Shown here piece by piece: positions 1-16,792 of a DNA stretch of 64,000 bases. The notes beneath the pieces were generated by a model. It worked only from the letters and a program-made list of their open reading frames with translations, did not search any database and was not told where the DNA came from. Location of the stretch: contig NC_053417.1 of NCBI RefSeq assembly GCF_016859285.1, forward strand, positions 28,570,706-28,634,705, given 5' to 3'. This stretch comes from Xiphias gladius. Taxonomy: Eukaryota; Chordata; Actinopteri; Istiophoriformes; Xiphiidae. Positions within the stretch are counted from its first letter, which is position 1. Each line of letters starts with the position of its first letter. A program made the translations under genes and the position numbers.

Positions 1-279
1 TGGGTTGCTGCTCATTTTCAGCCATTTATGCAACTTAAACCAAGTTAAAGTTAAATCACAAGTAAAAACCCTAAATTCAAAATCCTACTTAAGTAAAAGT
101 TCTGAAGCATTATGGGTAAAGTTTCAAATGTACGCGTGTTCATTATGCGGCAGATTGGGGCTAGAGTATTATATAAAGCATTACTGGATTATTATTATCA
201 CTAATGTACCAACATGTAATCAGCATTTTAATGTTGTCACAGGTTGAGCATAAATTCAACCACTTCAGATACATTTGGG

Positions 280-950
280 AAGTTTACTCTGTACATGTAA
301 CTGAGTAGATCTACTCAAGTACTGTACTTCATGACAAAGTGGACGTACTTTTCGTGCCATTTTATTCTTAAATGTGTGTATTGGACTTTTTTGCCCCAAA
401 GCTTTAGTTACTTTTCAAATGAAGATTTTTGAATGCAAAACATATGAAGTGCTTACAGAGTGTGGTGGGTTGTTATAAATTAAACTACCCAACAGTATAT
501 ACAAGTAGAGCTGAAATGATACAGTCAATTCATCTATGTCAAACGATCAATATTTAAATCAGCTGGCAACTGTGTCGATAACCGATTAAGTAATTTTTCA
601 TGCAAAAAAGCCAAACATTTCATTGTTCCAGCTTCTCAAGTTTGAAGATTTGCTGCCTTTAATAATTTTGATTTATTTTTAATAATTTGGAGGTTTGGAC
701 AGTTGGTCGGACGAAGCAGCCATTGTGAGAGTTTCACTTTGGGCTCTGCGTTATTGTGGCGGCATTTTCTGATTTCTTTACAAGCCAAGCAGTTGGTTGA
801 TTAATCGAGAAAAATATCAGGAAACTGATCCGTAATGAATGTAATCATTGGTTCAGATCCTGCACAAGACAGCTAGAAACGATCTCCTCCTCGACCAGCT
901 GCAACATCAAAATCCTGATCTGACGTTAACACATCGGTAACACTAACCCA
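280..950 (+). repeat. Composite repeat: CTAACGATT-type MITE nested in an AGTGGTGG-type fish element
   Basis: The host element is visible as CTCAAGTACTGTACTT (about 313), GCTTTAGTTACTTTTCA (about 401) and AAACTACCCAACAGTATAT (482-500). It resumes at about 885 with CTCGACCAGCTGCAAC. Between them (about 506-860) lies a reverse-oriented member of a common fish hAT-like MITE, marked by TTCCAGCTTCTCAA, TTAATCGAGAAAA and an AATCATTGGTT end. The flanking 8-mers TATACAAG (498-505) and TGCACAAG (861-868) match at 6 of 8 positions, as expected for a decayed 8-bp target duplication. Family identity is from memory of fish repeats. Confidence 0.6.
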
Positions 951-984
951 ATGATGTATTCGAACTAATGGTATAAAGGGGTCA

Positions 985-1110
985 ATTTCCCCGAGTCAGG
1001 ACGTGGTTAGCCTGACTCACCGTAAAGACTGGAGCCAGGGGGAAACAGCCTGGCTCTGTCCAAGGCTCCAAACTGCAACTACTACACCTCTGAAGCTCAC
1101 TGACGCCGCA
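985..1110 (+). repeat. Fish interspersed repeat (TTAGC...AAAGACTGG family)
   Basis: GTTAGCCTGACTCACCG, TAAAGACTGGA and CCTGGCTCTGTCCAA match a family seen again at about 9472-9560 and, on the other strand, at about 47,270-47,580. Confidence 0.55.
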
Positions 1111-2358
1111 TCTTGTTGATTTAACCCGCACACGAACAGAAATGTAAGAACGACAGTTTTTGTGGTTTGAGGGGGTTACGTGTTGGAGCTATTTCTTGGC
1201 GAACAAATTTTAACCCTGCCTCGTTCTGATTGGGTAACAGGGAAGCGAGGTCGCAGGAACAGTGTGGGGTCATTGGACAGTACCATTGAAGTAAGTTTGG
1301 CGGGGCGGGGCTGAAAGCATGCGAGATGTGACCTCCCGGCACGCCGCGGCAGCACGCCACACACCCCGCTGACTGCATGTTTGTTCGTCTGATTCATGTG
1401 ATGTGTTTGTGAAAATGCAGACGTAACTGTACTGTGACGCTTCATCAGTCAAGGCCGAAACATACTTCTCAGGCTGCATGTGAGCGAACACGCAAAGATG
1501 TCTGTTTCTGTTCTTCTTCTACGTATTTACATGTTTGGAACTAGCCTCCTGACGGGACTTGGATCAGTTTGCCCGACACCTCGTTTACACACAGTTACCC
1601 TTTTTTCCGTGTAGACTGGCATCGACCTTTATGTGTATCTTTGGAGAACCATAATTCCTGCTTGACATGTTCAAATCAGCCCTGGGTTCTTCTTTACATT
1701 AGTAGTTTTATAGTTTGACAGTGTAGATACCCACAGACAACGTGTGGGGAGAGAGCAACAAAGGTCCCCGTCCTGAATCAAACTACATGTTCCAGATGTT
1801 GCATCTCTGGACAACCAGGGCATCCGCAGGCATTGTCATTTGTCAGTGTCAACTTCATGCCTTGTTCTTCGCCTGTATGCCTGTCTTCAAATCTGCCTGT
1901 TTAACACTTTAACACTGTTTTAAACTGTGGCCACTCATCTTTCATGGCGAACTGGATATTTTTAGATACATTTTCTACCAGTAAAAAATGTTCGACCTGT
2001 CCGGCAGATTTTGATTTCAGTTCATTTCATGTGAAAATCAGCTTGTGAGGAACTGTAACTTGGTGATAAGTCACGAGCAGGAACTACTAGGAAAGCTCGT
2101 TACATGTAATCTCACATGTAATCGAAACGTTCAGAGTATAAAGTAAACAAGAAGCATACACAGACATCCTGGAAAGCATAATGTGAATTTGGTCATTTTT
2201 TTGCATTAGAAAGTCTACGGCCTTGCTCAATGCTAAACATTGTAAACTTATTAGTAGTGTGGTTCTGTATTTCATTCTCTGTCCTTTCCTCCTTTCTTTG
2301 TTCTTTCCTCCCTCTCTTATCAAACTGCTCCTCTTCTCCTCCCGTCTCCGCCTCTCAG

Positions 2359-3585
2359 GGTTCCATTATTAGCAGCCCTCGGCCTCACCAGCAGCGCCCC
2401 CTGCCGGCTGGAGGTCTTTCCTACAGCCCCATGATGGTCCCTTCATCTCCAGCAGCCTACCGGCCGCACCGCCCTACTCAGAGCCCCGGTACAGGGGTGG
2501 GGGGTGGGCCGGGGCTCTGTCACAACCAGGGAGGGGTCCCCACCTCGACACTCGCGAGCGGGGGAGGGGCTGGGGGCGGAGGAGGGATGGTGGGTGGGGT
2601 AGGCCCGACTGGCGGCGGCCTGCTGGGGAATTTCTTCGGCAGCCGCAGGGGCAAGGTTCCTGGTCCCCTGACGATGACGTCACCAACTCCACAGGGTCCC
2701 CCGAGTCCCCTGATGATATCATCCCCCCCCCACTACCCCGCTCCCGCACCTCCCATCCCCCACCCATCCTCCCCTTCCCCGTGCCCCTCCCCATCGGCCA
2801 ACCTTGGCCAGTCGGACTCGGGAGGAGTTGGAGGGGGAGGAGGTACGGGAGGGGGGCCGTCCAAGCTCCAGGCTTTGCACGCCCAGTATTGCCACGGCAG
2901 CAGTGGAGGAGGCGGAGTCAGTGTTACTGGGCACCAGCAGCAGCAGACGCCGCCCCCACCCTACCACCACCATCACCGCTACCACGTGCAGAGCGTCCCG
3001 CCGCACCACGCCCTTTCGCACAGGTTCTCCGCCCCCCGGCGGCAGGGCCCATCCGGCTGCGCTCCCTCTCATACCCAGCAGCATCAGAGGATTCAACATG
3101 GCACCGCCCAGCACCCGCGCTACATGGGCTCGGGCTTCACCACGCCCCCCCCACTGTCCCCGCACTCTCCCGTCACCCCTACCACCCCACACGGACTCTA
3201 CCACTCACACCCTGCAGCGGGGCGTCCGGGTGGAGGCGGCAAGCTCCCATTAACCATCTCGCACTCTCAGCCCCACCCCCACGCTCACACACACTCTCAC
3301 AACCACGTCGTGCACACACACTCCCCGCTCAGCCCCTCCCCCTCCGCTTCCCCCTCCGCCCACTTCATCTTCTCCACCCCACCGCCCCAGACGCCCTCGG
3401 CGCGCCTCGTCACCCAGACACCTCCGCAGCCCTACGCTCCGCAGTATCCGCCCCTCTCCTCCATCCCACCTCCCCCTCCGCACTCACCCTTACCTCCCCC
3501 TTCGACCGCTCCACTCTCCCCACACCCAGGGCAAGGGGGCGGCCCCAAATCGAAACCCGTCAGCCGGATCAGCACGGTCGTGTGA
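2359..3585 (+). CDS. iqsec2: IQSEC-family Arf-GEF (probably iqsec2), last coding exon, partial gene
   Basis: The acceptor (pyrimidine tract then CAG) ends at 2358. The exon opens in phase 0 with GSIISSP and runs 408 codons to TGA at 3583-3585. IQSEC/BRAG proteins are guanine-nucleotide exchange factors for Arf6 and Arf1, enriched at the postsynaptic density. Their IQ, Sec7 and PH domains are encoded upstream and are not in this window. What is seen is the disordered tail. It is rich in Pro, Ser, Gly and His, with an FFGSRRGK basic patch, an AQYCHG motif followed by a PPPPYHHHH run, and the C-terminus SRISTVV, a class I PDZ ligand. These landmarks recall IQSEC1/2 tails known from memory. iqsec2 is preferred over iqsec1 because of the STVV end and because usp11 lies nearby (both genes are on human Xp11), but emc3 nearby would also fit iqsec1. 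The exon is very GC-rich, so other frames are open over it. Confidence 0.72.
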   Translation, partial: GSIISSPRPHQQRPLPAGGLSYSPMMVPSSPAAYRPHRPTQSPGTGVGGGPGLCHNQGGVPTSTLASGGGAGGGGGMVGGVGPTGGGLLGNFFGSRRGKVPGPLTMTSPTPQGPPSPLMISSPPHYPAPAPPIPHPSSPSPCPSPSANLGQSDSGGVGGGGGTGGGPSKLQALHAQYCHGSSGGGGVSVTGHQQQQTPPPPYHHHHRYHVQSVPPHHALSHRFSAPRRQGPSGCAPSHTQQHQRIQHGTAQHPRYMGSGFTTPPPLSPHSPVTPTTPHGLYHSHPAAGRPGGGGKLPLTISHSQPHPHAHTHSHNHVVHTHSPLSPSPSASPSAHFIFSTPPPQTPSARLVTQTPPQPYAPQYPPLSSIPPPPPHSPLPPPSTAPLSPHPGQGGGPKSKPVSRISTVV

Positions 3586-5443
3586 GAAGGCAGAAGCCAA
3601 GGACGGTGGTCCGCCACCCCGCCGTGAGCCACCGCGGGGCGGTAATGAGAGGGAGCAGGAAGGGGAGGAGGAGAGGAGGAGGGGGAACAGGGCAGATGCA
3701 AGTGTATCAAAATGGCCGCCTGGTGAGAAGGAGAGCACTGAGAGCGGGGAAGAGGAAATTACTCAGCCTGTGTTATTTTCACATCCACTTCCCCCGCAGG
3801 TAGAAAGACTCACACACACACTGAAAGATGTTGGTTGGGTCACTCGTACCCTGCAGGGGCAAATTCTCCTGGAAAACCTGCCCATGGAGCAGCTGGCACC
3901 AAGAACGTAAATCCCTGCGGTTTCAGTCACACGAAGCTGAAGAAAACGTGAAATGCGAAATGTGAAAATCTCCTCCCCATCTTCCCTCTGTAGTGCCCTT
4001 CTGAGGTGGCCTGGGACTCAAGGGGTCGTGTTTGTAGTTCTACATCGATGGAGGAAGTGTTCGTGTCATATTGTGAGTGAGAATTTGTGAGTCGCTGTGG
4101 TGGACAAATGGTTCAGGGACCAGACGTGAAGGGAACAGTGCCTGAGAGTCGGACACAAGGGTTAGCGCTCGGTGCTAACACCATGTACAGCGTTGTTGGA
4201 AGGGACAGTTCAGGCTTTTAGGAAGCCTGAGGACGGGACGAGACCTTTTACTATATTCCAAAAATCCCACTAGTCTTGCACCACTTTGTTTTTCGCACAA
4301 AAAGCACTTGTACCATTGTTTTGGAAGGTGACATTAACAAGCCATGAGGTGTTGCTGAGAAGCAAAAGTGCTTAGCATTAATACGGTGCAGTTTCTGTGT
4401 CTTAGACAGGCATGCATGACCTGTGCAATAGCTAATGAGTGTCAGTGCGTCTATGGCTAAAATCCTCCATGCAGGGGGAGGGATTTGTTGTAATTTAAAG
4501 CCCCAAACCAGCTTTTATTTGGCCACAAAAAGTGCATTAGTGAAGGTCACTGAAGACTTTACTTTCTACATGGACAGTAACATTTTTTTAAAACTTTAAA
4601 TAAGCCATCATAACAAAAAGTACAGATGTCTTTTTACCTTTTTGTTTTGCAAAACTTTCTAAAAGCCTTTACTGTTTGTGGATTACAGGGTTTCAGCAGG
4701 GGGCGCTACACTGTTGTTGTGGATTGGGACATTAAAACGGGGATGGTTGACATTTGAAATTGTAATTTTCCCAATAATTTATTCTTGTAAAGGGAGATTT
4801 ATTTGTTAATTTGTACTAAAGCAGTGAACGCCCCCCCCACACTATTAAGTATCCTAGTTATATGAAAGTATAAGCCTGAATTTGTCAAAAATTATAATAT
4901 ATGTCAACTGTATTTCATGCGCCATATTGTATGTGACCCTCCATATTGCCAGGGAATAAGATTATGCTGAAAGGTGCCAAACAGGGTACGGTCTGGGAAA
5001 CAGAGTCTTTGGCTTTTACTGGCTTGCCTGCTTTTGATGAAGCCCGAGAGCTACAGGACACAAACACAGACCCAGGCCCAGTCGCAAAGTCACGCAAACG
5101 TTCTGTCAGGTTAAATCAAACGGGATCTTCTGATCATGGAACTCCACGTACAATACTTTAGGTACATCACCGGAAACATTAACTAAGCTGGGTGGGAAAT
5201 TAAAAAGACAAAAGGTTATATTCAGTTTAGAAAATCAAAATTGTGCATCATCCAAACAAAAATTCCGTATCCACTTTGGGAGGCTGGTTAGCTGACAGAT
5301 GTCTGGAGCTGTCTGGAGCTGTCTGAAGCGTTAACAAGCTGCATAACATAGGAAAGAAAGAGGTGAACCTAGTTGTTTAAAAAAACAAAAGACAGAAACC
5401 TCAGGAAGAGCAACAGAGAAGGCAAAACTAAGAAAACAATAAA
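3586..5443 (+). other. Probable 3' UTR of the IQSEC gene
   Basis: This non-coding sequence follows the TGA. The first well-placed AATAAA on the + strand is at 5438-5443, followed by a G/T-rich stretch at about 5490-5530, which suggests a 3' UTR of about 1.9 kb. Further AATAAA hexamers occur downstream (for example near 9322), so the true end is uncertain. Confidence 0.35.
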
Positions 5444-8400
5444 AGCGGTTTCGGTTTTTTTATTTTAAAAAAAGGAAATAATAAATGCTGTTTTTGTGGT
5501 GTTAAGATGTATTGTGTTAATGCTGTTATCCCAAGATAACGGGTTAAAAACTTCACAGAGTCACTATCTTTAGAAAAGACATGTTGCTTATAATGGTACA
5601 TTAATATTATGTGTGGGCCTACTTATCTTGCATTTTTGCTCAGTTCTCTTTTGGGACGCCTCTTTTTTCAAGGCAGAGAGGAAAGACTCCAATGTGAGAC
5701 CTCAGGATGAGGGTATAGAACATAGAGGGTAGAGTCACAGACAGAGATTTACCATTGTCAAGCTAATAAAAAATAAAATGGTTAATTTCTCACCCAGTCC
5801 AAGCTGTGATAGTTTCTCTCAACAGGATGGTAAATCTTTAAAACGTTGCTGGTGAACAAAGTTCGATCCCACATTCAGTGCTTGTTGCGCTGCAAAACGG
5901 AGAATAAGGTGCCTTCTGTCGGAAGGATGGTAAAATATAACCTGATCGTAAAAAACAACCACCTCGGAATATAAAGACAATTCAGCATCCGAATCAGAAA
6001 TGTATTGATTGATTGAGTCAGTTCACAACAGCAAATATCAAGCCATTTACTGTATTGTTTTAATCTGGCTGAAGGACTGAGCCCGGCGTCTCTCCCGTCA
6101 TCCAACAAAGACACAACGGAACCTGAAAACTGGACTTAATTCCATTTAGAAGGACTTGCTAACCTCACGCAGGGCTTGAGCGCAGAGCATGTTTCATCGT
6201 CACGCAGCACTAAGTGAAGTACTCTTGAACAAACTCATTTTTACGCATTAATTTTTGCACTTTAAGTTAAACCTACCGTGCCAGTATTGAGGTGTATTTT
6301 CTCTTCTTTTTCCATTTAATCAAAATCACCCGATGTCAGGGCAGGAAGCCCATGATGGCTGGTAGAAAGCTCTCTAACCACTTGAACTATTTTTCCAGCC
6401 ATTTGTACTTTTTGACTAGAAATAAACCTCTCAGTGCTGGTTGCTTTCCTGTCAAAGTGGCTGGTTTAGTCAGCCTCATATAAATATATACCAGTGTTTA
6501 ACTGGCGGATGATGGGGAATTCCTCTGATGCTCTGGATGCAAATATTAACGACACATTTCTAGTTTCCCTGTGATTACGTGAATGCGCCAACTGTAGATA
6601 TTAACTGTACAGTGTGTTCTATTTTCAATGGGGACAACAGGCTCAATCTGTAACTAAGATTCAGAATTGCTTGAATTAACAAAATGTATGCTCTAAAAAC
6701 CACTAGTTCATCAGGGTTCTTCAGGCTATTTGAGCATCTTAGGGTTCTTCTCTAGAAAATCAAAACACTGAAAATCCCTGAAATGTTTTTTTTTTTTTTC
6801 TAAATTATTAGATGCCCTTTGTATTCAAGATTTGCTGAAATACCGTCATGGATAATAAGCAGTTGACATAGTTCCGCAGGGAACCATCTTGGGTCCCCTG
6901 TTTTTTTTCAATCTGAAGAACCCCTTTGACTTTTTAGAGTGTGCTACTGATATTATTATCAATATTGTTGTGTGACAAGCTTCTACTAACATAATGTACT
7001 CCTTGGGCTGTTTTGTATTTTTAGCATTTTTAATTTTGTTATGTGCTTACAAGTGTGAGATAATTTTTTTTTCCTTATTTTGGAATCTTATAGAGTTATT
7101 CAAATCTTTTTACTTTTTAATAGGTTTACAACAAAACCAAGAATTTTCTGTGACTAACATACAACTTATTCTAACATTTTAATACAGACTGTGATAATTA
7201 CTTTCACTCACCCAATGTTCGCTCACGTAAACACACGCGCCTGCACCTCGGAATTATCATGGAGCCTCAGCAAAGCCTCTCACCAACCTTATAATGGAAA
7301 CAGGCAACACTTCTGCTACCAAACAACCTTGAAACCATTCAAATGAAAAGTACACGTTGAGCTGCTAGGAATTCTACAGTCACCTACAGAAACACTCGGC
7401 CTCTTTGCAGGGGTCTCGATGTAACACCGTGTCTAATTCAGACTAAAACAGTTAACCAAACACACTTGAAATAACAAAACAAAGTTCTCGAGGAGCACTG
7501 GGTCAAACCTACCTCGTAAAGGATTAAACAACATTCACCCTGTTCCACTGCATGCCCAAGCTAAAATCAAGCACATTCTCAATAAATTCCCATTTTAAAG
7601 CTCCATACCCATGTTTTTGCATGTTGTATCCTATTAACTACATATCGTAATCTACTTTACATTACTGCCAAGCATTTTCCAGGTCATACCTTCAGATTTT
7701 AGATTTGTTTCCTTCCTTTGGCCAGGCTTCGGTTTCAATGTCAGTCTCTATAAAATACAAAATCAACTTGCAGACTTGACTTCTGCTGCAGATGGATAAT
7801 CTATCAGTGTCAGCTTTTATTATGGGTTCAAGCATCCACAGCCTTGGAACTGTATTGTTTTTTACTGTTGTTTTTTTTTAAAATGATTATTATTAGTCAG
7901 TCCTTGTGGTCCACGGCTGGAGCAGATCATGGCAGTGCTCACTGCAGGATGTCTGAGGCTGCTCAAGTGTACAAACAAACACACATTCAGCCGTGACCTC
8001 GGCCTTTTGGTGAGTTGTTGCACCGTAGGTTCGGCGTTGCTCTGGGTTCTTGGACCCCGATATACCCACTTGCAGGTTTAGTTCACTATTTTACCTTTTT
8101 TTTTTTTCAGTGTTTTCAACAGAAATTCTTTGGAAAACTGACATTTGAGACTTGACAGCGAGTTGCAGAATAACAACCCTTTTAATGCAAAAAAATTACC
8201 AAACTCTCTGTCTTCTTTTTTATCATGTCTTATTACTTATTTTCTTAATTCTGGGGTAGATGTGGCTGACAACAAAGCTCATCAATGCAATTCTTGCAAC
8301 TATCAAATTCTCGAATGTAACGGTGAAATGCAAAATCTCTGCGATTGATTGACCATCTGCAAGTAAATAGGAAATCCAAAATCAATGCCTGGAAGGTAGG

Positions 8401-9209
8401 AAATCAATCTAAAATGTACGGTTTGTGGAAGTAATGTACAGTACATGCAGTTTAAGAACGTGCAAAAACCCAGGTATGGTCCTTTAAATACTCCAATGAG
8501 ATATGTTTTTTTTTTCCTGCCCGGGTCTGCTCTCCACTATCAGTTTGCATGTGGTATTTATTACAGTATCTGCACTGAATGAAATTGTATTATAAACATG
8601 AATGTACATAACCATCGTTGTATGAAAAATAACAATGCGAGTACTCACTTTGCTCGGCAGCAGGCAGTTTGTCTCTGGCTGGGGTTACACCAGGAATGGA
8701 AGAGGAACGGAAGGAATGCCAATAGAAACAGATCTGGTCTGACAGCTGCAGGCAAAACAGGGAACACTTAAAAAGAAATTAAAGCACATCAGATCTGGTT
8801 CAAATAAGGTTAACAATGTTGGAGTCTTCTGTTCCTGTGTAAAGGCAGTCTGTGTTGTGTGTATCTATACAAGGGCATGGACCGGGGGGGTCTAAGTTGT
8901 ACGTAACAACACCGTAGACCACTTTATGGAGTAAAAAATATTTCTTGTTTATAATGTAGAGCAAAGAGAGACTGGAATAGTCCTTGTAAAATTGTTTGGG
9001 TACAGTGTCAAATAAGTGTCAACAGAGACGACATTATTTTAAAGATTATGTATGGAAAATTTTAGCTGTGTATATAAATATATATTACTTGTACTTTGTT
9101 TTTGAAATTGCAGAGAAATGGAAAAAGTGGAAATATTTATTGCTCTAAAGATATAAAAAATCTGTTCATGTTGATGGAAAGATGTGTCCTGTTTGGGTGA
9201 TTTCACACG

Positions 9210-9210
<1 letters not shown>
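5444..9210. other. Intergenic or distal 3' UTR sequence with nothing recognised
   Basis: The sequence is AT-rich, with short homopolymer T runs. There are no convincing exons, RNA genes or repeats that I can name. Open frames are short and unsupported. Confidence 0.4.

Positions 9211-9254
<44 letters not shown>
9211..9254. repeat. (CA)n microsatellite
   Basis: About 22 uninterrupted CA units between the IQSEC gene and emc3. Confidence 0.95.
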
Positions 9255-9256
<2 letters not shown>

Positions 9257-9471
9257 CCTTAACACTACACTGGGCTGATCACGTCGTATGATCTGTGTAG
9301 AGGTTCAGAGTCCACATTGGGAAATAAAGCAGCTGACCAACAGTCACGAGCCTACAGGCGCGAATCAACTTTAGGAAATACATTTATTCACTCGCTTTCT
9401 GAGCGTCAGATGTCTGATGGATATCGATCTCCTGCCTGCTTGTGATGTACCGAACTGGGGTCCGGACGGTC

Positions 9472-9560
9472 TTAGCTTAGCTTAGCTTAGCATAAAGACT
9501 GGCTAGCCTGCCTCTGTCCAAAATTAAAAATAACACCTACCAACGCCTCTCAGGCTTATT
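9472..9560 (+). repeat. TTAGC tandem plus AAAGACTGG-family repeat
   Basis: CTTAGCTTAGCTTAGC precedes ATAAAGACTGGCTAGCCTG and CCTCTGTCCAA. This is the same family as about 985-1110. Confidence 0.55.
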
Positions 9561-10680
9561 AACCACCACAAAATATCTGAAATTCAATATTATTAGCATC
9601 ATAAGTAAACTATTACTGTTGGCTGCATCACTAGTCTGACGTAGTAATTCTTGTATCTAAGTCAGCATTACAGCCTCCCCCCTCTGAAAGGTGCACATTA
9701 TTTAGTCCACTCCAGGTTGACCAAAAAATATACATATATATATATATTTTTTTTTTTTTCAAATGAGGTAATTTGCGCTGATGCGCAGAGCTTCAGGTGA
9801 ACCTTGAAGTAATTATGTCATTTCAATAAAAAGCCAAATCAGGCTACAAAAAGATAAATGAATGACAGGAGCCAGAAAGAAAACAATCAGAGAGAAAGCA
9901 GCTGTTGGCCAAAGAAATAATTTCATCAACACAACTTGCCTGCAGTGTTTCAGAATGGTTTAATATTGGTATGTAACATGGCCAGATAGCTCATATTATA
10001 ATACTTAGCTATGGAGAATAAGGCTCTGACGGCGGCATTACCCTCACTTTGAGAACCTTTTTTGTACCTGCCTTTTTTCTATACATACGAATTGCGCCTT
10101 TAGGTTTTTAAAGTTTTTCTCTGCTACTTCCGTGTCGCAACTGACCGGGTTAGCGCCTAATTCTACAGTAAAACACGACTCCAGTGAAGTTGTCTTTTAT
10201 TATGAAACACGGTACTTCTTTTCTCAGTGCAGGGGCCAGAGTAAGACGCCTTCGCACCGTTGTCCTGTGCTCAGGGTCCAATGAATGGCCTAAACACACA
10301 TGGCAGAATTAATGATCTGTAGTGTTGTGAAAGCCTCACACGGTATGTTGAGAAAAGAGGCCGAGATAGGCTGAGATTTCACTTTGTGCAGACTTTCTCG
10401 AATGCGTTGAGTTTACGCCTGTTGACGTGGTTATCGGCACAGGCCTGACGATGGCTAACTTGGAGGCTGAAGGGGGCCCACTGGGGCTGCTCATGAGTGC
10501 CCAGAGTTCAGTGCTACAGCTTTTGGTCTCTAACCAGGCACAAGGCTACAAGACCTGGCAACATCACTGTGATGACAAGATTTCAGGAAGCTGCACAGTC
10601 ATTGCACTGACTGTTGGCCAAAAAACTGTATATTAAAAAGTTTTATTTTTATTATTTTATTTTACCTCTTGTACGTGTTC
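9561..10680. other. Intergenic, no gene recognised
   Basis: Non-coding sequence with a short TA/T tract at about 9730-9760. One open frame of about 70 codons near 10,427-10,636 has no recognisable similarity. Confidence 0.4.
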
Positions 10681-10696
10681 GGTGTTTCCGCTTGAC

Positions 10697-10704
10697 CCGG
10701 AAGT
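10697..10704 (+). promoter_or_regulatory. ETS-type motif, candidate emc3 core promoter
   Basis: CCGGAAGT, the consensus ETS/GABP site typical of housekeeping promoters, lies about 90 bp upstream of a strong splice donor (GTAAGT at 10,790). This fits a TSS and non-coding first exon of emc3 in this region. Confidence 0.4.
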
Positions 10705-10789
10705 GCTCCTTCTTGGTCTGTGTGTTTTTTTTTTTAACTTTGAGTGTGTTTGTCACGCTGCTAATCCACGTTTCAAGTTCTTAAATGTG
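10700..10789 (+). other. emc3: Candidate 5' non-coding exon of emc3
   Basis: ATGTG|GTAAGTTA at 10,785-10,797 is a consensus donor. The first plausible downstream acceptor is CCTCCATCAG ending at 12,198, 44 bp before the emc3 ATG. If they are joined, the 5' UTR is split by a 1.4 kb intron full of repeats. This is inferred from splice signals only; no transcript evidence is available. Confidence 0.35.
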
Positions 10790-11088
10790 GTAAGTTACGT
10801 TCATTTCAAACATGTTATTTCTAATATTCTCACGAACCGACAGTACAGCAAAGTCCACAAAACGAACTGGACTGTCACTGAATTAAACCGTTTGCAGAAA
10901 CAGTAAATCAAAGGTGAAAGAGTAACTAGGCTAGCTGGCTAAGTTAGCCGGTTCGCTAATGCCACCTAACGCAGGTTGTTGTAGAGTGGAGACCGGTCAG
11001 GTGTCAGAAGAAGGTCAGTTTATCATCGGTTGCCTCCTCTAGAGGTAACGGAAGGAGCTGTGATTGTGTCCGGTCGTTGTGTCTTGGC

Positions 11089-11157
11089 GAGCTGTTAGCT
11101 GTTAGCTGTTAGCTGTTAGTAGCTGTTACCTGCTAGCTGTTAGCTGTTAGCAGCGGC
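11089..11157 (+). repeat. Heptanucleotide tandem repeat GCTGTTA
   Basis: About eight imperfect head-to-tail copies of GCTGTTA lie in the presumed first intron of emc3. Variants include AGCTGTTACCTGCTA. Confidence 0.8.
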
Positions 11158-11271
11158 CTACTGCTGTTTTTAACAGGTCAGCTCATTTTTTAAATGTGGC
11201 ACTGAGTCAAAGCTGGACGGAGTGAACGCTGTGTAGATTTATATAAATAGGTAACGTAATGTAGCTACTTA

Positions 11272-11960
11272 CCAGTGGTGGAGGAAGTAATCAGATCCTT
11301 TACTTAAGTAAAACAACTAATACCTCACTACAAATACTCCACTACAGGGAGAAACTTCTGCATTGACCATTTTACTTAAGTAAAAGTATGTAATCAGGAA
11401 ACTGTACTTAAATTATCAAAAAAAGTACTCGGTGCAGAAAAATAGCCCCTATTTATTATATCATTAGATTACTATCACTGATGAATCAATGTGCAGCATT
11501 TTACTTTATATCAGGCGGTAACTAATGATTATTTTCGCCATTCATTTATTGATTACTTTACTTGTCAAAATAGAGAAAACGGTGACCCAGAGCCCAAAGT
11601 GAAACCTTCATAATGTTTGTTTTGTCCAACCCTCAGTCCAACCTCGCAGTTATTAAGAGTAACAGCAGTTAATCGTGACACCGGAGAAGCTGGAACCATT
11701 AAATGTGTGGGACATTTATCAAAATAGTTTCGGCCTAATTTCCTGTCAGTAGACTGACTCTTTCAGCTCTACTTGGACATGATGTTGGCAAGTTTAATTT
11801 ATAAGAAAGTGTCATATTTTCTATGTTTTATAGGTAAAAATCTTAATTTGTAAAGTGATTAAAGCTGAGAGATACCTCTCACCTCTCTGAAATGGTTTCA
11901 ACACAAACTGAACATTATAACCTTCATGAAGGAGGATTATTGAAGGACTGTTGTATCAGA
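11272..11960 (-). repeat. Second composite MITE-in-MITE repeat, inverted relative to the first
   Basis: The host starts at AGTGGTGGAGGAAGTA (11,275) and continues with CCTTTACTTAAGTAAAA and GCAGCATTTTACTTTATA. A CTAACGATT-type MITE occupies about 11,511-11,771 (TAACTAATGATTATTTTC, then GAGAAGCTGGAACC). The host resumes at about 11,772 with TTGGCAAGTTTAATTTATAA and AAAAATCTTAATTTG. The guest lies in the same part of the host, and in the same relative orientation, as at 280-950. Confidence 0.6.
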
Positions 11961-11973
11961 GTTATTGGTTTTA

Positions 11974-12010
11974 GCTGGGTGTTCCTAATAAACTGCCAAC
12001 TGAGTGTAGT
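11974..12010 (+). repeat. Solo terminus of a transposon family
   Basis: GGTGTTCCTAATAAACTG followed by CCAACTGAGTGTA matches the end of a common fish DNA-transposon family, as I recall it. No internal region is recognisable next to it. Confidence 0.45.
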
Positions 12011-12242
12011 TTTGCCTGAACAGGTCAGGTGAGTCACTCCACCTTGAAGAGCTGTCAGTGCTGAGACTTTGAGCAGAGTTTTAGCTTCTCCCGATGGTCG
12101 ACGCGCTGCGTCAAAAGATTCTACAACTTGACTAAATATTTCTTGCCATGTAGAGACGTCAAGAAAATAAATCCTTTCTTTTTTTCAACCTCCATCAGAG
12201 CGTCTCCTCGTCTGTTTCGGTTGGCTGGTTGAACAGAGAGCG

Positions 12243-16792
<4,550 letters not shown>

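Larger units (their letters stand above)
1..2358 (+). other. Intron of the IQSEC gene, mostly repeat relics
   Basis: No coding exon is recognised upstream of the acceptor at 2358. About 280-950 is a composite transposon relic and about 985-1110 is another fish repeat (listed separately). From 1120 to 2358 I see only unique-looking non-coding DNA, ending in a pyrimidine-rich acceptor tract at about 2270-2358. Confidence 0.5.

Noticed and set aside
2781..3803. 340-codon + strand open frame overlapping the IQSEC exon in another frame, plus smaller ones on both strands
   Set aside because: GC-rich, stop-poor exon sequence explains them. The frame with the acceptor, PDZ-ligand C-terminus and family motifs is the real one.
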